DNA of 51,037 nt from positions 1-51,037 of the forward strand of contig JAOUBX010000027.1 of the NCBI GenBank assembly GCA_029860075.1, read 5' to 3'. The stretch is from Deltaproteobacteria bacterium (GTDB lineage: Bacteria > Desulfobacterota > JADFVX01). This document shows, piece by piece, positions 26,083-35,451 of this stretch. Under the pieces are notes generated by a model. That model was not told the origin of the DNA, did not search any database, and worked only from the letters and a program-made list of their open reading frames with translations. Both the position numbers and the translations under genes were made by a program. How positions within the stretch are numbered: position 1 is the stretch's first letter; the number at the start of each line of letters is the position of its first letter.

Positions 26083-28113
26083 ATGTCATCCAGAATCAGC
26101 CATGAGATCCACCGATTAAATCCCCGCCAGAAAGAGGCCGTTCTCCACAGGGAAGGTCCCCTTTTAGTCCTTGCAGGCGCCGGCAGTGGTAAAACCCGCG
26201 TCATTACCATGCGTGTCGCCCATCTCATTGATAAGGGCGTTTCTCCTGAAGAGGTTCTTGCCGTGACTTTTACAAACAAGGCGGCACGGGAGATGAAAGA
26301 GAGAGTCCGCTCCATGTTAAAGGGGAGCTCCGCTTCCCTGCCGCTTATATCGACCTTTCACTCTTTGTGTATGAGAATACTGAGAAAAGAGATAGAGCAC
26401 ATCGGTTACAGGAAGGATTTTACCATTTATGATACTTCCGATCAGCTTTCCCTCGTTCGCAACCTTATGTCTGATGTAAAGGTTCTCGATAAAAGTGTTA
26501 AAGTCGAATCAATCATGGAAAGAATAAGTTGGGCAAAGAATGGAATGAAACCCGCCCATGATATGGAATCATCGGAAACGGATGATGTGGGCGCTCTTTC
26601 AAAATCACTTTACAGCAGATACCAGGAGGCAATGAAGGCATTTAACGCCGTAGATTTCGATGACCTCCTTTTGCTTACCTTGAAACTTTTCAGGGAACAT
26701 ACAGAGGTTCTTGAGCGGTATGTCCATCGATTCCGTTACATTATGGTTGATGAGTACCAGGATACAAACAGTATTCAGTATCAGTTCATCAGGATGCTGG
26801 CGGGAGAACGTATGAATCTCTGTGTCGTCGGTGATGATGACCAGTCTATCTATGGCTGGCGGGGGGCTGATATCGGCAATATTCTCGGTTTTGAAAAAGA
26901 CTTTAAGGGCGCCAAAGTGGTGCGTCTTGAACAGAACTACCGGTCTTTCGGATATATTCTCAGGGCGGCTAACGGTGTTATCAAAAATAATACAAAAAGA
27001 ATGGGCAAATCCTTATGGACCGAAAGAGGGCTGGGACCCAGGATTAAACTTTCCTCTGCCGATAATGCAGAAAGTGAGGCCCGGAGCGCAGCAGAAAGAA
27101 TCTCTCTTATAAAATATGACAAGAAGCGAAAGTATGAAGATTTTGCCATTATTTACAGGGCTAATCTCCTGTCGCGCCCTTTTGAAGAGGCCTTGAGAAA
27201 AGAAAGGATTCCCTACACTGTTATTGGCGGCACCAGCTATTTTGAGCGGAAGGAGATAAAAGACCTTGCCGCCTATCTGAAGGTAATTGCCAATCCTGCC
27301 GATGATTTGAGCCTTCTCAAAATTGCCAATATTCCCAAAAGAGGGCTGGGAGCAACAACACTGGAGAAGTTTGCAAACCATGCAAGAGAAAAGGGTATTA
27401 CACTTTTTGATTCTTTCAGAAGGGCAGGAGAATTAACGACGATTAATGAAAAACAGGCAGGAACAGTCACAGCATTTGCGGCCCTTCTTGAAAAGTTCAT
27501 GGTACCCTTTGCATGCAAAGGGAAAATGACAGGTGCCATGAAGGAGCTTGTGAGGGATATCGGATACAAGGATTATCTTTATGAACTTTACAAAACCGTC
27601 GATGTGGCCGTCAGAAAGATAGAGAACGTAGAAAGCTTTATTGCAAGCATGTCCCAGTACGAGCAGGATGACATGGAATCGACTCTCCAGGGTTTTCTTG
27701 AAATAATGGCTCTTACCGATATGGAGGAATCGAAGGAAGAGGAATCCTTCGGCGTGACGCTCATCTCTCTTCATTCGTCTAAAGGGCTTGAATTTCCCGT
27801 CGTCTTTCTTGTGGGCATGGAGGAAGGGATTCTTCCTCACAAGAAATCCCTTTTTACCGAAGGGGGGCTTGATGAGGAGAGAAGGCTCTGCTATGTAGGG
27901 ATTACGAGAGCCATGGAGGAACTCTATATCAGTCATAGCAATCACAGAAGCAAATACGGGAAAGATGAACCCTCCTCACCTTCCCGGTTTATCGATGAAA
28001 TTCCTGATGAAGTTGTTCAACGGGAAGGTGGTGACAGCATTGCCGATGCCGATGAAAGCGACAAGAAGGCAAAGGCTTTTTTTGCCAATATTCATGCCAT
28101 GCTGGAGGATTAG
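26083..28113 (+). CDS. PcrA/UvrD-type superfamily 1 DNA helicase
   Basis: A 676-residue ATP-dependent 3'-5' helicase acting in repair and in clearing proteins from DNA. Motifs in order: RQKEAV Q-motif, Walker A GAGSGKT (32-38), FTNKAAREMK motif Ia, VDEYQDTN Walker B, GDDDQSIYGWRGAD motif III, QNYRS motif IV, LHSSKGLEFPVVFL motif V and YVGITRA motif VI. The ATG at 26083 gives the usual family N-terminus MSSRISHEIHRLNPRQ. An upstream TTG frame extension is not supported. It is shorter at the C-terminus than E. coli UvrD and could equally be called PcrA or Rep-like. Confidence 0.95.
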   Translation: MSSRISHEIHRLNPRQKEAVLHREGPLLVLAGAGSGKTRVITMRVAHLIDKGVSPEEVLAVTFTNKAAREMKERVRSMLKGSSASLPLISTFHSLCMRILRKEIEHIGYRKDFTIYDTSDQLSLVRNLMSDVKVLDKSVKVESIMERISWAKNGMKPAHDMESSETDDVGALSKSLYSRYQEAMKAFNAVDFDDLLLLTLKLFREHTEVLERYVHRFRYIMVDEYQDTNSIQYQFIRMLAGERMNLCVVGDDDQSIYGWRGADIGNILGFEKDFKGAKVVRLEQNYRSFGYILRAANGVIKNNTKRMGKSLWTERGLGPRIKLSSADNAESEARSAAERISLIKYDKKRKYEDFAIIYRANLLSRPFEEALRKERIPYTVIGGTSYFERKEIKDLAAYLKVIANPADDLSLLKIANIPKRGLGATTLEKFANHAREKGITLFDSFRRAGELTTINEKQAGTVTAFAALLEKFMVPFACKGKMTGAMKELVRDIGYKDYLYELYKTVDVAVRKIENVESFIASMSQYEQDDMESTLQGFLEIMALTDMEESKEEESFGVTLISLHSSKGLEFPVVFLVGMEEGILPHKKSLFTEGGLDEERRLCYVGITRAMEELYISHSNHRSKYGKDEPSSPSRFIDEIPDEVVQREGGDSIADADESDKKAKAFFANIHAMLED

Positions 28114-28370
28114 CGCTCCCTTCACGGAGAATCTCCATGTTTTTCATTTCGACGGAAGGAATAACCTTTTTATGAAAGTATTATGGTTTGAAATGATGCG
28201 ATTTAGCCCGGAAGCACGATTTTATCCTTGACAGAAGAGGTTAGGTTAGGTTAAATAGCCGATTATTTGTCTGTTCAGTACTGTAAAACCATCAGCGAAA
28301 TTTCTTACCAAATTGTAATAGGGGAAATTCTCCCCGCTCAAGTATGGATAATCAAATAGAGGAGGGCTTA

Positions 28371-28628
28371 ATGAGAGACAAAAGCAGTTCGAGACGAAAC
28401 TTTCTGAAAAAAGCAGCCATGGGCAGTGTCGCCGTTGCTGCAACAGCGGGTATTGCCAAAAAGGTAGTTGACATCGCTGTAGAGAAGGGAAGAAAAGGTT
28501 CCGATGCCGAATATCTCAGCCAGGGAGACAGGATTTTTCATGGCAGGGAGTATGTCGAAATGAGTGAGGTGGAAAAGAACCGGCAGGTCAGGATGTTTGT
28601 AGATAACTACAGATATGATAAGGTCTGA
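28371..28628 (+). CDS. Small Tat-exported protein of the NrfD respiratory operon
   Basis: An 85-residue protein with a twin-arginine signal (SRRNFLKKA at residues 7-15, then an alanine-rich hydrophobic stretch) and a short mature part with no cofactor motif. GAGGAGGG precedes the ATG at 28371. It is first in a four-gene unit with the ferredoxin, NrfD and cytochrome genes. It may be a small structural or assembly subunit of that complex. Its function is unknown. Confidence 0.75.
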   Translation: MRDKSSSRRNFLKKAAMGSVAVAATAGIAKKVVDIAVEKGRKGSDAEYLSQGDRIFHGREYVEMSEVEKNRQVRMFVDNYRYDKV

Positions 28629-28670
28629 TATTAAAGATTTTAGTATCTAAACATTTCCAGGGAGATGTCT

Positions 28671-29714
28671 ATGTCAAATAAACAAAACATTGAAAAAGGG
28701 AAGTCTCGCAGAGAGTTCCTGAAGGATGCCGGCGTTGCAGGCGCCGGCGCATTTGCAGGTGCCGCTGCGCTCCTGACGGGTTCTGATGATGCTGAAGCCA
28801 GGACGACATGGGCCGAGCACTTTCAGAAAAACTACAGGCTCATGACTGATGCCGAAAAGCAGGAAGCGAAAGAGAGACTGGAGACACGTTATTCTGAAGA
28901 GTATGACAAAAAGGTTGAAGTTGGTATTGAGCCGTCCATGCCGGGTGTGCTTTTCGGATATGCTCTCAATATCCAGAAGTGTATCGGTTGCAGGCGTTGT
29001 GTTCATGCCTGTGTAAAGGAGAACAACCAGTCCCGTCATGATCCGGAAGGTAACGCTACTGAAATTCAGTGGATCAGGGTTATCCGTATGGAGAAAGGGA
29101 ACTTTGCTTTTAAGAAAGAAAATATGGATGAGGGCTATCCCCATAGCAAAGGTGAAGAGTATGGCGTTCAGGTTGGAGGAAACGCGTACAGCCCCGTCGG
29201 CACCATTCTTGAGGGGCAGCATTACTACGAGCCGCAGCGAGTTCCCGAAAAGGATGCTTTCTACTTTCCTATCCAATGCCATCAGTGTGAAAAGCCGCCC
29301 TGCGTTAAGGTTTGTCCCGTAAGAACGACTTACAGAGACCCCGATGGTGTTGTCGTTATCGATTACAACTGGTGTATCGGATGCAGAATGTGTATGGGCG
29401 CCTGCCCTTACTGGGCGAGGAGATTTAACTGGGGCAAACCCAACCTTCCGAAAGAAGAAATGAATCCCAGAACTCACTACATGGGTAACAGGCCGAGAAT
29501 GAAAGGTGTTGTTGAAAAATGTCACTTCTGCCTCCAGAGATCGAGGAAGGGCAGATATACGGCCTGTATCGAGGTCTGTCCTGTGGGCGCCAGAAAGTTC
29601 GGTAATCTTCTCGACGAGAATTCAGAGGTGAGGAAGATTCTCGACAGGAAGAGAGTTTTCAGACTCAAAGCTGAACTCAACACCTTTCCTAAATTCTTTT
29701 ACTTTGTTGATTAA
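28671..29714 (+). CDS. Tat-exported ferredoxin subunit with four [4Fe-4S] clusters (HybA/DsrO/NrfC type)
   Basis: A 347-residue protein with a twin-arginine signal (KSRREFLKDAG, residues 11-21). Four cysteine groups are visible: CIGCRRCVHAC, CHQCEKPPCVKVCP, CIGCRMCMGACP, and CHFC followed by CIEVCP, enough for four [4Fe-4S] clusters. Proteins of this type pass electrons between a periplasmic cytochrome and an NrfD-type quinone-binding subunit. The ATG at 28671 is chosen because GGGAG lies at a good distance; the ATG six bases earlier is too close. The gene lies 11 bases before nrfD-like. Confidence 0.93.
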   Translation: MSNKQNIEKGKSRREFLKDAGVAGAGAFAGAAALLTGSDDAEARTTWAEHFQKNYRLMTDAEKQEAKERLETRYSEEYDKKVEVGIEPSMPGVLFGYALNIQKCIGCRRCVHACVKENNQSRHDPEGNATEIQWIRVIRMEKGNFAFKKENMDEGYPHSKGEEYGVQVGGNAYSPVGTILEGQHYYEPQRVPEKDAFYFPIQCHQCEKPPCVKVCPVRTTYRDPDGVVVIDYNWCIGCRMCMGACPYWARRFNWGKPNLPKEEMNPRTHYMGNRPRMKGVVEKCHFCLQRSRKGRYTACIEVCPVGARKFGNLLDENSEVRKILDRKRVFRLKAELNTFPKFFYFVD

Positions 29715-29725
29715 GGGGTATCGAT

Positions 29726-30937
29726 ATGAAACAGATAAGATTTGGAATTGATTTTCTGACATATGCCCTCAAAGGGGGCGGCAAGTTTTACGTATGGCTG
29801 CTCTTTTTAAGCTTTTTTATAATGCTCTGGGCTTTTGGCAACATTACGCAGATTGTACAGGGTATGATAGTAACCAATCTGAACGACCAGGTAAGCTGGG
29901 GGCTTTACATGTCCAACTTTGTTTTCCTTGTTGGTGTGGCGGCGGCGGCAGTAACCATCGTTTTTCCTGCCTATGTCTATAACTACAAGCCCTTAAAGGA
30001 TGTTGTCATTATCGGGGAAATGCTGGCCATTTCAGCCGTTGTTATGTGTATTCTTTTCGTTCTCAGCCACATGGGACGCCCTGACAGGCTCTGGCATATT
30101 CTTCCGGGCCTGGGAATATATAACTGGCCCAACTCCATGCTGACCTGGGATGTTGCCGTATTGAACGGCTATCTGGCGCTGAACCTGATATGTGGTTTCT
30201 ACTACATGTACAAAAAATATACGGGCGAACCCATGAACAAAACTTTCTACATGACTTTTGTTTATATTTCAATCGTCTGGGCTTTCAGCATTCACACGGT
30301 AACGGCATTTCTTCTCAACACCATGCCTACAAGGCCTATGTGGTTCCATTCCATTGTGCCCATTAAATTTATTGTGACGGCTTTTTCGGCGGGACCGGCA
30401 TTCATCATTCTTTCTTTCTTTATAATCAGGAAACATACAAAGCTTGAAATTAAAGATGAAGCGATTAACATGATTTCTACGATAGTTACTTTCTGCCTCG
30501 GTATTTCACTTTTCCTGACACTTTCCGAGGTTGTAACGGAACTTTACCCGAGCACGGAACATTCATTTTCGCTCAAATATCTCATGTTTGGAAAACATGG
30601 GCTTTCGAAGCTCGTGGGCTGGTTCTGGGTATCACTGGCAATGAACATTCTTGCCTTTATCCTGCTTATTAATCCAACGACAAGGAAAAATTACAATATT
30701 CTTCCTTTTGCCTGTGTTCTTCTTTTTGCAGGTATCTGGATCGAAAAGGGGATGGCCTTTGTTCTTCCCGGTATGATTCCGAGCCCCATCGGCGAGTTTG
30801 TTGAATATTCACCCTCATGGATTGAGATCGGTAATTCTCTCGGTGCATGGGGAGTTGGATTGACTGTCTTTACCATCCTGGCCAAGGGGGCAATAGGTGT
30901 TCAGCTTGGTGAAGTCAAATATCCTTCGGGCAATTAG
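29726..30937 (+). CDS. NrfD/PsrC-family quinone-interacting membrane subunit
   Basis: A 403-residue integral membrane protein with about ten helices. It matches the NrfD/HybB/DsrP family by helix pattern and by the N-terminal block GLYMSNFVFLVGVAAAA, then HMGRPDRLWHILPG. Such subunits bind menaquinol and deliver electrons to the ferredoxin partner, sometimes linked to proton movement. It starts 11 bases after the ferredoxin stop. Which reductase or oxidase the module serves is not evident, since no molybdopterin or nitrite reductase subunit is nearby. Confidence 0.93.
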   Translation: MKQIRFGIDFLTYALKGGGKFYVWLLFLSFFIMLWAFGNITQIVQGMIVTNLNDQVSWGLYMSNFVFLVGVAAAAVTIVFPAYVYNYKPLKDVVIIGEMLAISAVVMCILFVLSHMGRPDRLWHILPGLGIYNWPNSMLTWDVAVLNGYLALNLICGFYYMYKKYTGEPMNKTFYMTFVYISIVWAFSIHTVTAFLLNTMPTRPMWFHSIVPIKFIVTAFSAGPAFIILSFFIIRKHTKLEIKDEAINMISTIVTFCLGISLFLTLSEVVTELYPSTEHSFSLKYLMFGKHGLSKLVGWFWVSLAMNILAFILLINPTTRKNYNILPFACVLLFAGIWIEKGMAFVLPGMIPSPIGEFVEYSPSWIEIGNSLGAWGVGLTVFTILAKGAIGVQLGEVKYPSGN

Positions 30938-30961
30938 ACCTTTTTCATGAGAGGAGTGGAT

Positions 30962-31819
30962 ATGAAAAATTATAAGATTTCAAAAATTTTGTTCTCCTTA
31001 CTGATTGCGTCATTCGTGCTTTCCGGTATAGCACATGCCGCAGATCCGGAAGTATGCTTCGAGAGCAGGGGAATGAAAAATGAAGATGGTGAAGTTGTAG
31101 GTTACACCATAAGAGAGAAAAGAGATATAGAGCCCGGCTGGCCTAACATTAAATGTTCAACAAGAACAGGCGGTGTTCTTTGGTGGGGTGATCCTTTTGA
31201 CGAGACGGAACCCATGGGTGAGCTTCCCATTGAAGCGGACTACACTTATGAAGAGGCGGTTGTAAAACCGAGGGAGGCGCATCTTATGGAGGTGATAGGA
31301 TTATTCCCCTGTGCCGACATGTGTCATGGCGATCCGGAAATTGTGGCTGTGCCCAAGGATACGACGCCAAGGGAACTCGTTGCCATGCATACGGAAAAGG
31401 CTGAAAAGCCGACAGACCTGAAGCATGGAAGGGGAGCCATCTGGTGTCTCGATTGCCACAGCAGAACCAACAGGAATAAGCTCATTGATCATCGTGGAAA
31501 TGAAATCAGCTTTAACCAGCCCATGAAACTCTGCGGAAAATGCCACGGCCAGATCTATCGTGACTGGAGAGATGGTATCCACGGCAAGAGGATCGGTATG
31601 TGGACTCCCGGCGGCAAGAAAAGATGGTGGGTTTGCACCGAATGTCATGACCCGCACAATGTCCAGCAGGCGCCTGTCAACAGGGGCTTTGCTCAGCTTC
31701 AGCCGGAGCCGGCGCCTGAATTGCCGAAGGGCATGCTAAACACAGACCATGAGCAGGAGCATGGTCATGGAGGTGGCCATGCCGCTACGGAAACAGGACA
31801 TTCGGCAGGCGCTCATTAG
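30962..31819 (+). CDS. Periplasmic multiheme cytochrome c of the NrfD operon
   Basis: A 285-residue protein with a Sec signal (residues 1-27, ending AHA). It has three standard heme sites, CLDCH (162-166), CGKCH (191-195) and CTECH (225-229), and one unusual CX3CH site, C117-ADM-C121-H122. The C-terminal tail is histidine-rich (HEQEHGHGGGH). AGAGGAG precedes the ATG at 30962. As last gene of the operon it is the likely periplasmic electron exit or entry point of the quinol module. A strong hairpin terminator follows at 31841. Confidence 0.9.
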   Translation: MKNYKISKILFSLLIASFVLSGIAHAADPEVCFESRGMKNEDGEVVGYTIREKRDIEPGWPNIKCSTRTGGVLWWGDPFDETEPMGELPIEADYTYEEAVVKPREAHLMEVIGLFPCADMCHGDPEIVAVPKDTTPRELVAMHTEKAEKPTDLKHGRGAIWCLDCHSRTNRNKLIDHRGNEISFNQPMKLCGKCHGQIYRDWRDGIHGKRIGMWTPGGKKRWWVCTECHDPHNVQQAPVNRGFAQLQPEPAPELPKGMLNTDHEQEHGHGGGHAATETGHSAGAH

Positions 31820-31840
31820 GATTATTAAATTAACATAGAT

Positions 31841-31875
31841 AAAAAAAGAGGAGCTCAAAAGGCTCCTCTTTTTTT
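31841..31875. terminator. Bidirectional rho-independent terminator
   Basis: AAAAAAAGAGGAGC (31841-31854), seven bases, GCTCCTCTTTTTTT (31862-31875). The A/T-flanked stem can stop both the respiratory operon on the plus strand and the hflX-ATPase operon on the minus strand. Confidence 0.93.
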
Positions 31876-31887
31876 ATTTCTACTTTA

Positions 31888-32706
31888 TTATCTATTCTTT
31901 AGCACCTTTTTAATTTCCTCAAATGCTTCACGGGGGTCATAAATATCATCCCTTATATTGACGCCCTTTCTTTTTAGCCTCACCAGGACCTCTGTTACAT
32001 AAGGGAGCATGGCGAGTGTCTCCTCCTTTTCAGAAAGCCTGGAGAGTATTTTCCGGGCCGGCCCATCATCCCTTATCAATCCCTTATCGATAAAGATTAT
32101 TCTCTTGGCCATATGGAGGAGATCTTCTATATCATGGGAAATAATAATGACGGTTTTACCCTGATCAGAAAGATTTTTTATTTCATTAAGGAGCCTGGTT
32201 TTTCCCACCGGATCAAGCCCTGAAGTAGGTTCATCCAATATGAGAACAGAAGGCTCCATGGCGAGAACCGAGGCAATGGCCACACGTCTTCGCTCACCAT
32301 CGCTGAGTTCACTTTGTCTCTCCTTTCTGATGAAGTCAGGGTCCAGACCGGCGCCCTTACATGCCTTTTCGTATCGGTCTTCAACCGCTGACGAAGAAAG
32401 CTCCATAATTTCTCTTAATGGGTAGGTTATATCATTAAAAACCGTATCACAGAAGAGCTGATGTTCAGGAAACTGGAAAAGAAGCCCTGTTTTGCCCGGC
32501 CCCGGTCCCGGTGTGATAATATTCCCCGAAGTCGGCTCGATAAGACCTGCCATTATCATGGCGAGCGTTGTTTTACCCGATCCCGGCGAACCCATTATGC
32601 CAAGTGTCTCACCATTGCTTATGGCAAGGGTTACCCTGCTTAGAACCTTCTTTTCTATAGGTGTGCCTGCATTGTATATGTGGCTGACCTCTTTTAAAGA
32701 TATCAT
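31888..32706 (-). CDS. ECF-type ABC transporter ATPase (EcfA/CbiO-like)
   Basis: A 272-residue ATPase with Walker A GSPGSGKT, Q-loop LLFQFPEHQLF (the ECF/CbiO-type form), signature LSDGERRRVAIA in place of the usual LSGGQ, Walker B VLILDEPTSGLDP and the switch His in IIISHD. EcfA units power micronutrient (vitamin, Ni, Co) uptake together with EcfT and a substrate-binding S protein, none of which is nearby. It starts six bases after hflX and is probably in one operon with it. The transported substrate is unknown. Confidence 0.88.
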   Translation of the reverse strand: MISLKEVSHIYNAGTPIEKKVLSRVTLAISNGETLGIMGSPGSGKTTLAMIMAGLIEPTSGNIITPGPGPGKTGLLFQFPEHQLFCDTVFNDITYPLREIMELSSSAVEDRYEKACKGAGLDPDFIRKERQSELSDGERRRVAIASVLAMEPSVLILDEPTSGLDPVGKTRLLNEIKNLSDQGKTVIIISHDIEDLLHMAKRIIFIDKGLIRDDGPARKILSRLSEKEETLAMLPYVTEVLVRLKRKGVNIRDDIYDPREAFEEIKKVLKNR

Positions 32707-32712
32707 CTCCTG

Positions 32713-34347
32713 TCAGGAGGCCTCCCTCTTCCACAAAATGTCATTGATTTCAGTGAGGAGCTCGCTAAAGCCCAACCTTTCATGAGCAGAAACAGGTATA
32801 CCTTTAATCTGCATTAACGATGCTGCCAGCGCTTCCGCCGGAAGGGCATCGATCTTGTTAAGGACAATGCATCGTGGTATATTAGCTGCGCCCACTTCAT
32901 GCAATATATTCTCTACGGAACGGATATGGTCCTCCATCTCTGCATCAGCAATATCGACAACATGAAGAAGAAGCGCCGAATCCAAAAGTTCGTCCAGTGT
33001 TGACTTGAATGCATCGACCAGGTCCTGCGGGAGGTCCCTGATGAAACCGACGGTATCACTGAAAATAATCTCCTTTCCCTCACCGAGCCAGAATTTTCTC
33101 GTTGTCGTATCAAGTGTTGCAAATAAACGGTCTTCCTCTAAAACATGACTACCCGTGAGTGCATTAAAGAGGGTCGACTTTCCGGCATTGGTATAGCCCA
33201 CAATGGAGATGAGCGGCATGCCGCTCCTTAATCTCCTTGTTTTTCTTACACCCCTTCCACGGCTCAAATGATGTAACTCTTTTTGCAGCGCATTTATTCT
33301 GTCGTCAATCCGCCTTCTGTCCACCTCCAGCTTTGTTTCACCGGGACCCCTTCCCCCGATTCCACCGGTAAGCCTCGATAATGCATCGTCCTTGGCCATA
33401 AGGCGGGGTTTTATATAACGAAGTTGTGCCAGTTCCACTTTAACCTTACCTTCCCGGCTGTGAGCCCGTTGAGCAAAAATGTCGAGAATGAGCTGGCTTC
33501 TGTCCATTACCTTAAGGTCTGTTATTTCCGTAATGGCTTTTACCTGGCCCGGTGAAAGGTCCTGGTCAAAGATGAGCAGGTCTGCGCCGTACTGAAGGCT
33601 CATAATAAGGAGGTCTTTTAATTTACCGGAACCCATTAAAAATCTGGGATTGATTTTCCTGGGATACTGGATAATTTCATCGAGTACTTCCGTTCCCGCC
33701 GATATGGCAAGCTCCCTCAGTTCCGACATGGAGGCCTCCGCTGAATGCCTGTTTTTATCGGTAACACTAATGAGTATGGCCCGGCCGCTTTTCCCCTTTT
33801 TCTCTTTCCTTTTAAGTGACTTTCCGATTTCACCTTCAAGCGAATCGATAAAATGATCAAAGGGGATATCAATATTCCAGGGAAATTGGGGTTTTAAAAT
33901 CTCCCAGCGTTTTTCATCAGGATTTTCGGGAACAAGGTGGGCCATATAGGTAAGGCCGGGAAGACCCGAGTCTTTTACCTCAATGGCCAGCATCATATCG
34001 AGTTTGAGCAGCGCAAGGTCGGTAAGGTCATCTTCAGAGAGTGGCTCTCCTTTGAGGTGAGTGTGAATACATCTTATACCCCTAAGTCTGCCAGGGCCTG
34101 TCCTGTACCTGCTCAGGTCGGGAATAAGAATTTCCTGCTGGCTTCCCGCCATAACGGTAATGATTTCACCTTTTCTGCTTGCAAGAATTCCAACCTGACG
34201 ACCTGTATCACGGGATATTTCCGTTAAATACCTTGCCAGCTCCGGAGTAAGTACGGACGTTGAAGGTATTTTTCGCCTGTAAATATTTTCCAGCCGCTTT
34301 AACTGTTCTGCCTTAAGGCCTGCTGTATGACCTATGACTTTTTTTAT
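32713..34347 (-). CDS. hflX: Ribosome-associated GTPase HflX, apparent AUA start
   Basis: HflX splits stalled or hibernating 70S ribosomes. Visible features are the glycine-rich linker TGGIGGRGPGETKLEVDRRR, G1 GYTNAGKS, G3 DTVGFIRDLP and G4 NKID. The first ATG (34152) would remove the conserved N-terminus. The frame stays open upstream and encodes KKVIGHTAGLKAEQLKRLE and ...TPELARYL, which match the HflX N-terminus. No ATG, GTG or TTG occurs in it. An ATA at 34345-34347 stands eight bases after a perfect GGAGG (34356-34360 on the plus strand as CCTCC), giving 544 residues. It is followed by the EcfA-like gene. Confidence 0.9.
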   Translation of the reverse strand: MKKVIGHTAGLKAEQLKRLENIYRRKIPSTSVLTPELARYLTEISRDTGRQVGILASRKGEIITVMAGSQQEILIPDLSRYRTGPGRLRGIRCIHTHLKGEPLSEDDLTDLALLKLDMMLAIEVKDSGLPGLTYMAHLVPENPDEKRWEILKPQFPWNIDIPFDHFIDSLEGEIGKSLKRKEKKGKSGRAILISVTDKNRHSAEASMSELRELAISAGTEVLDEIIQYPRKINPRFLMGSGKLKDLLIMSLQYGADLLIFDQDLSPGQVKAITEITDLKVMDRSQLILDIFAQRAHSREGKVKVELAQLRYIKPRLMAKDDALSRLTGGIGGRGPGETKLEVDRRRIDDRINALQKELHHLSRGRGVRKTRRLRSGMPLISIVGYTNAGKSTLFNALTGSHVLEEDRLFATLDTTTRKFWLGEGKEIIFSDTVGFIRDLPQDLVDAFKSTLDELLDSALLLHVVDIADAEMEDHIRSVENILHEVGAANIPRCIVLNKIDALPAEALAASLMQIKGIPVSAHERLGFSELLTEINDILWKREAS

Positions 34348-34484
34348 GTGACGTTCCTCCGCTTTTTGATACTTTTTGATAGATTTTACAGAGCGCTGCC
34401 TAAATAATCAAGGAACTCCTTCAGGAATTCCTTCCTCTCATTCATCATTTGTGTTAATAATTTAGAAACCTTAAGAGAAACTTT

Positions 34485-35294
34485 ATGATGGAAAATTTTA
34501 TTGTTGCTGCTATTCAAATGACCTCTGTAAATGACAGAGATGAAAACCTTAATAAGGCAAATATACTTTTATCAGAAGGTATAGAGAGGGGGGCTTCTCT
34601 TCTGGCTTTGCCGGAAAATTTTTCCTTTATGGGAAAAGAGGAAGAAAAGACAAGGGTCGTGGAAGACCTGGAAAGTGGCATTTCCCTTAGGTTCCTAAAG
34701 GAATTTGCCTTTAAAAAGGGGGTCTGGATAATGGGTGGCTCTATTCCCGTCAAAGCAGATAGCGGTAAGATGTATAATACATCCCTGCTCATTAACGACA
34801 ACGGCGATATTGCGGCCAGGTATGACAAAATTCACCTTTTTGATGTAGATATTGCAGGGGGTGAAAGCCATCGCGAGTCAAAACTGGTTGAACCGGGCAA
34901 AGAGCCTGTTACTGTTGATACACCCCTTGGCAGGCTCGGATTGTCCATCTGCTATGATCTTCGCTTTCCTGAACTCTACCGCAGTTTGACTCAAGAAGGA
35001 GCAAAGATCATATTTTCGCCCGCTGCTTTTACGGTGGAAACAGGCCTTGCCCACTGGGAAATTCTAATACGCGCCCGTGCCATTGAAAACCAGGTTTACA
35101 TGATTGCGCCGGCCCAGTACGGCACGCATAGCTCAACACGGCGCACATTCGGTCATGCTATGATTGTCGATCCCTGGGGCAAGGTGCTTGCTAAAGCGGC
35201 GGACAGGGAAACGGTTATTACCGCTGAGATCGATTTTTCTTACCAGGACGAGGTAAGACAAGGCCTGCCCTGCCTACGGCACAGACGTTTCTGA
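34485..35294 (+). CDS. Nitrilase-family carbon-nitrogen hydrolase (Nit1-like amidase)
   Basis: A 269-residue protein with the Glu-Lys-Cys triad of the family: E44 in ALPENFSF, K115 in RYDKIHLFDV and C156 in LSICYDLRFPELYR. The C-terminal block HAMIVDPWGKVL is typical. Close relatives hydrolyse deaminated glutathione or alpha-ketoacid amides (omega-amidase), a metabolite-repair role. The exact substrate is not decided. It is transcribed divergently from hflX. Confidence 0.92.
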   Translation: MMENFIVAAIQMTSVNDRDENLNKANILLSEGIERGASLLALPENFSFMGKEEEKTRVVEDLESGISLRFLKEFAFKKGVWIMGGSIPVKADSGKMYNTSLLINDNGDIAARYDKIHLFDVDIAGGESHRESKLVEPGKEPVTVDTPLGRLGLSICYDLRFPELYRSLTQEGAKIIFSPAAFTVETGLAHWEILIRARAIENQVYMIAPAQYGTHSSTRRTFGHAMIVDPWGKVLAKAADRETVITAEIDFSYQDEVRQGLPCLRHRRF

Positions 35295-35451
35295 CTGTGG
35301 GGCGGTGATAGAGAGATAAGCAGGCCAGGGAAACCTCTTTTTTATTTAACAGGCCTCTTTTTTGTTTGTCAGGTGAAACTCTGCTATTATTAATATAAAC
35401 CGCTGTTTATCGCAGAGTCCGCTTAACAATCGAATGAAGAGTAAGGGTCAA

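Noticed and set aside
28674..29525. 283-codon minus-strand frame
   Set aside because: Shadow of the four-cluster ferredoxin gene; no family pattern.
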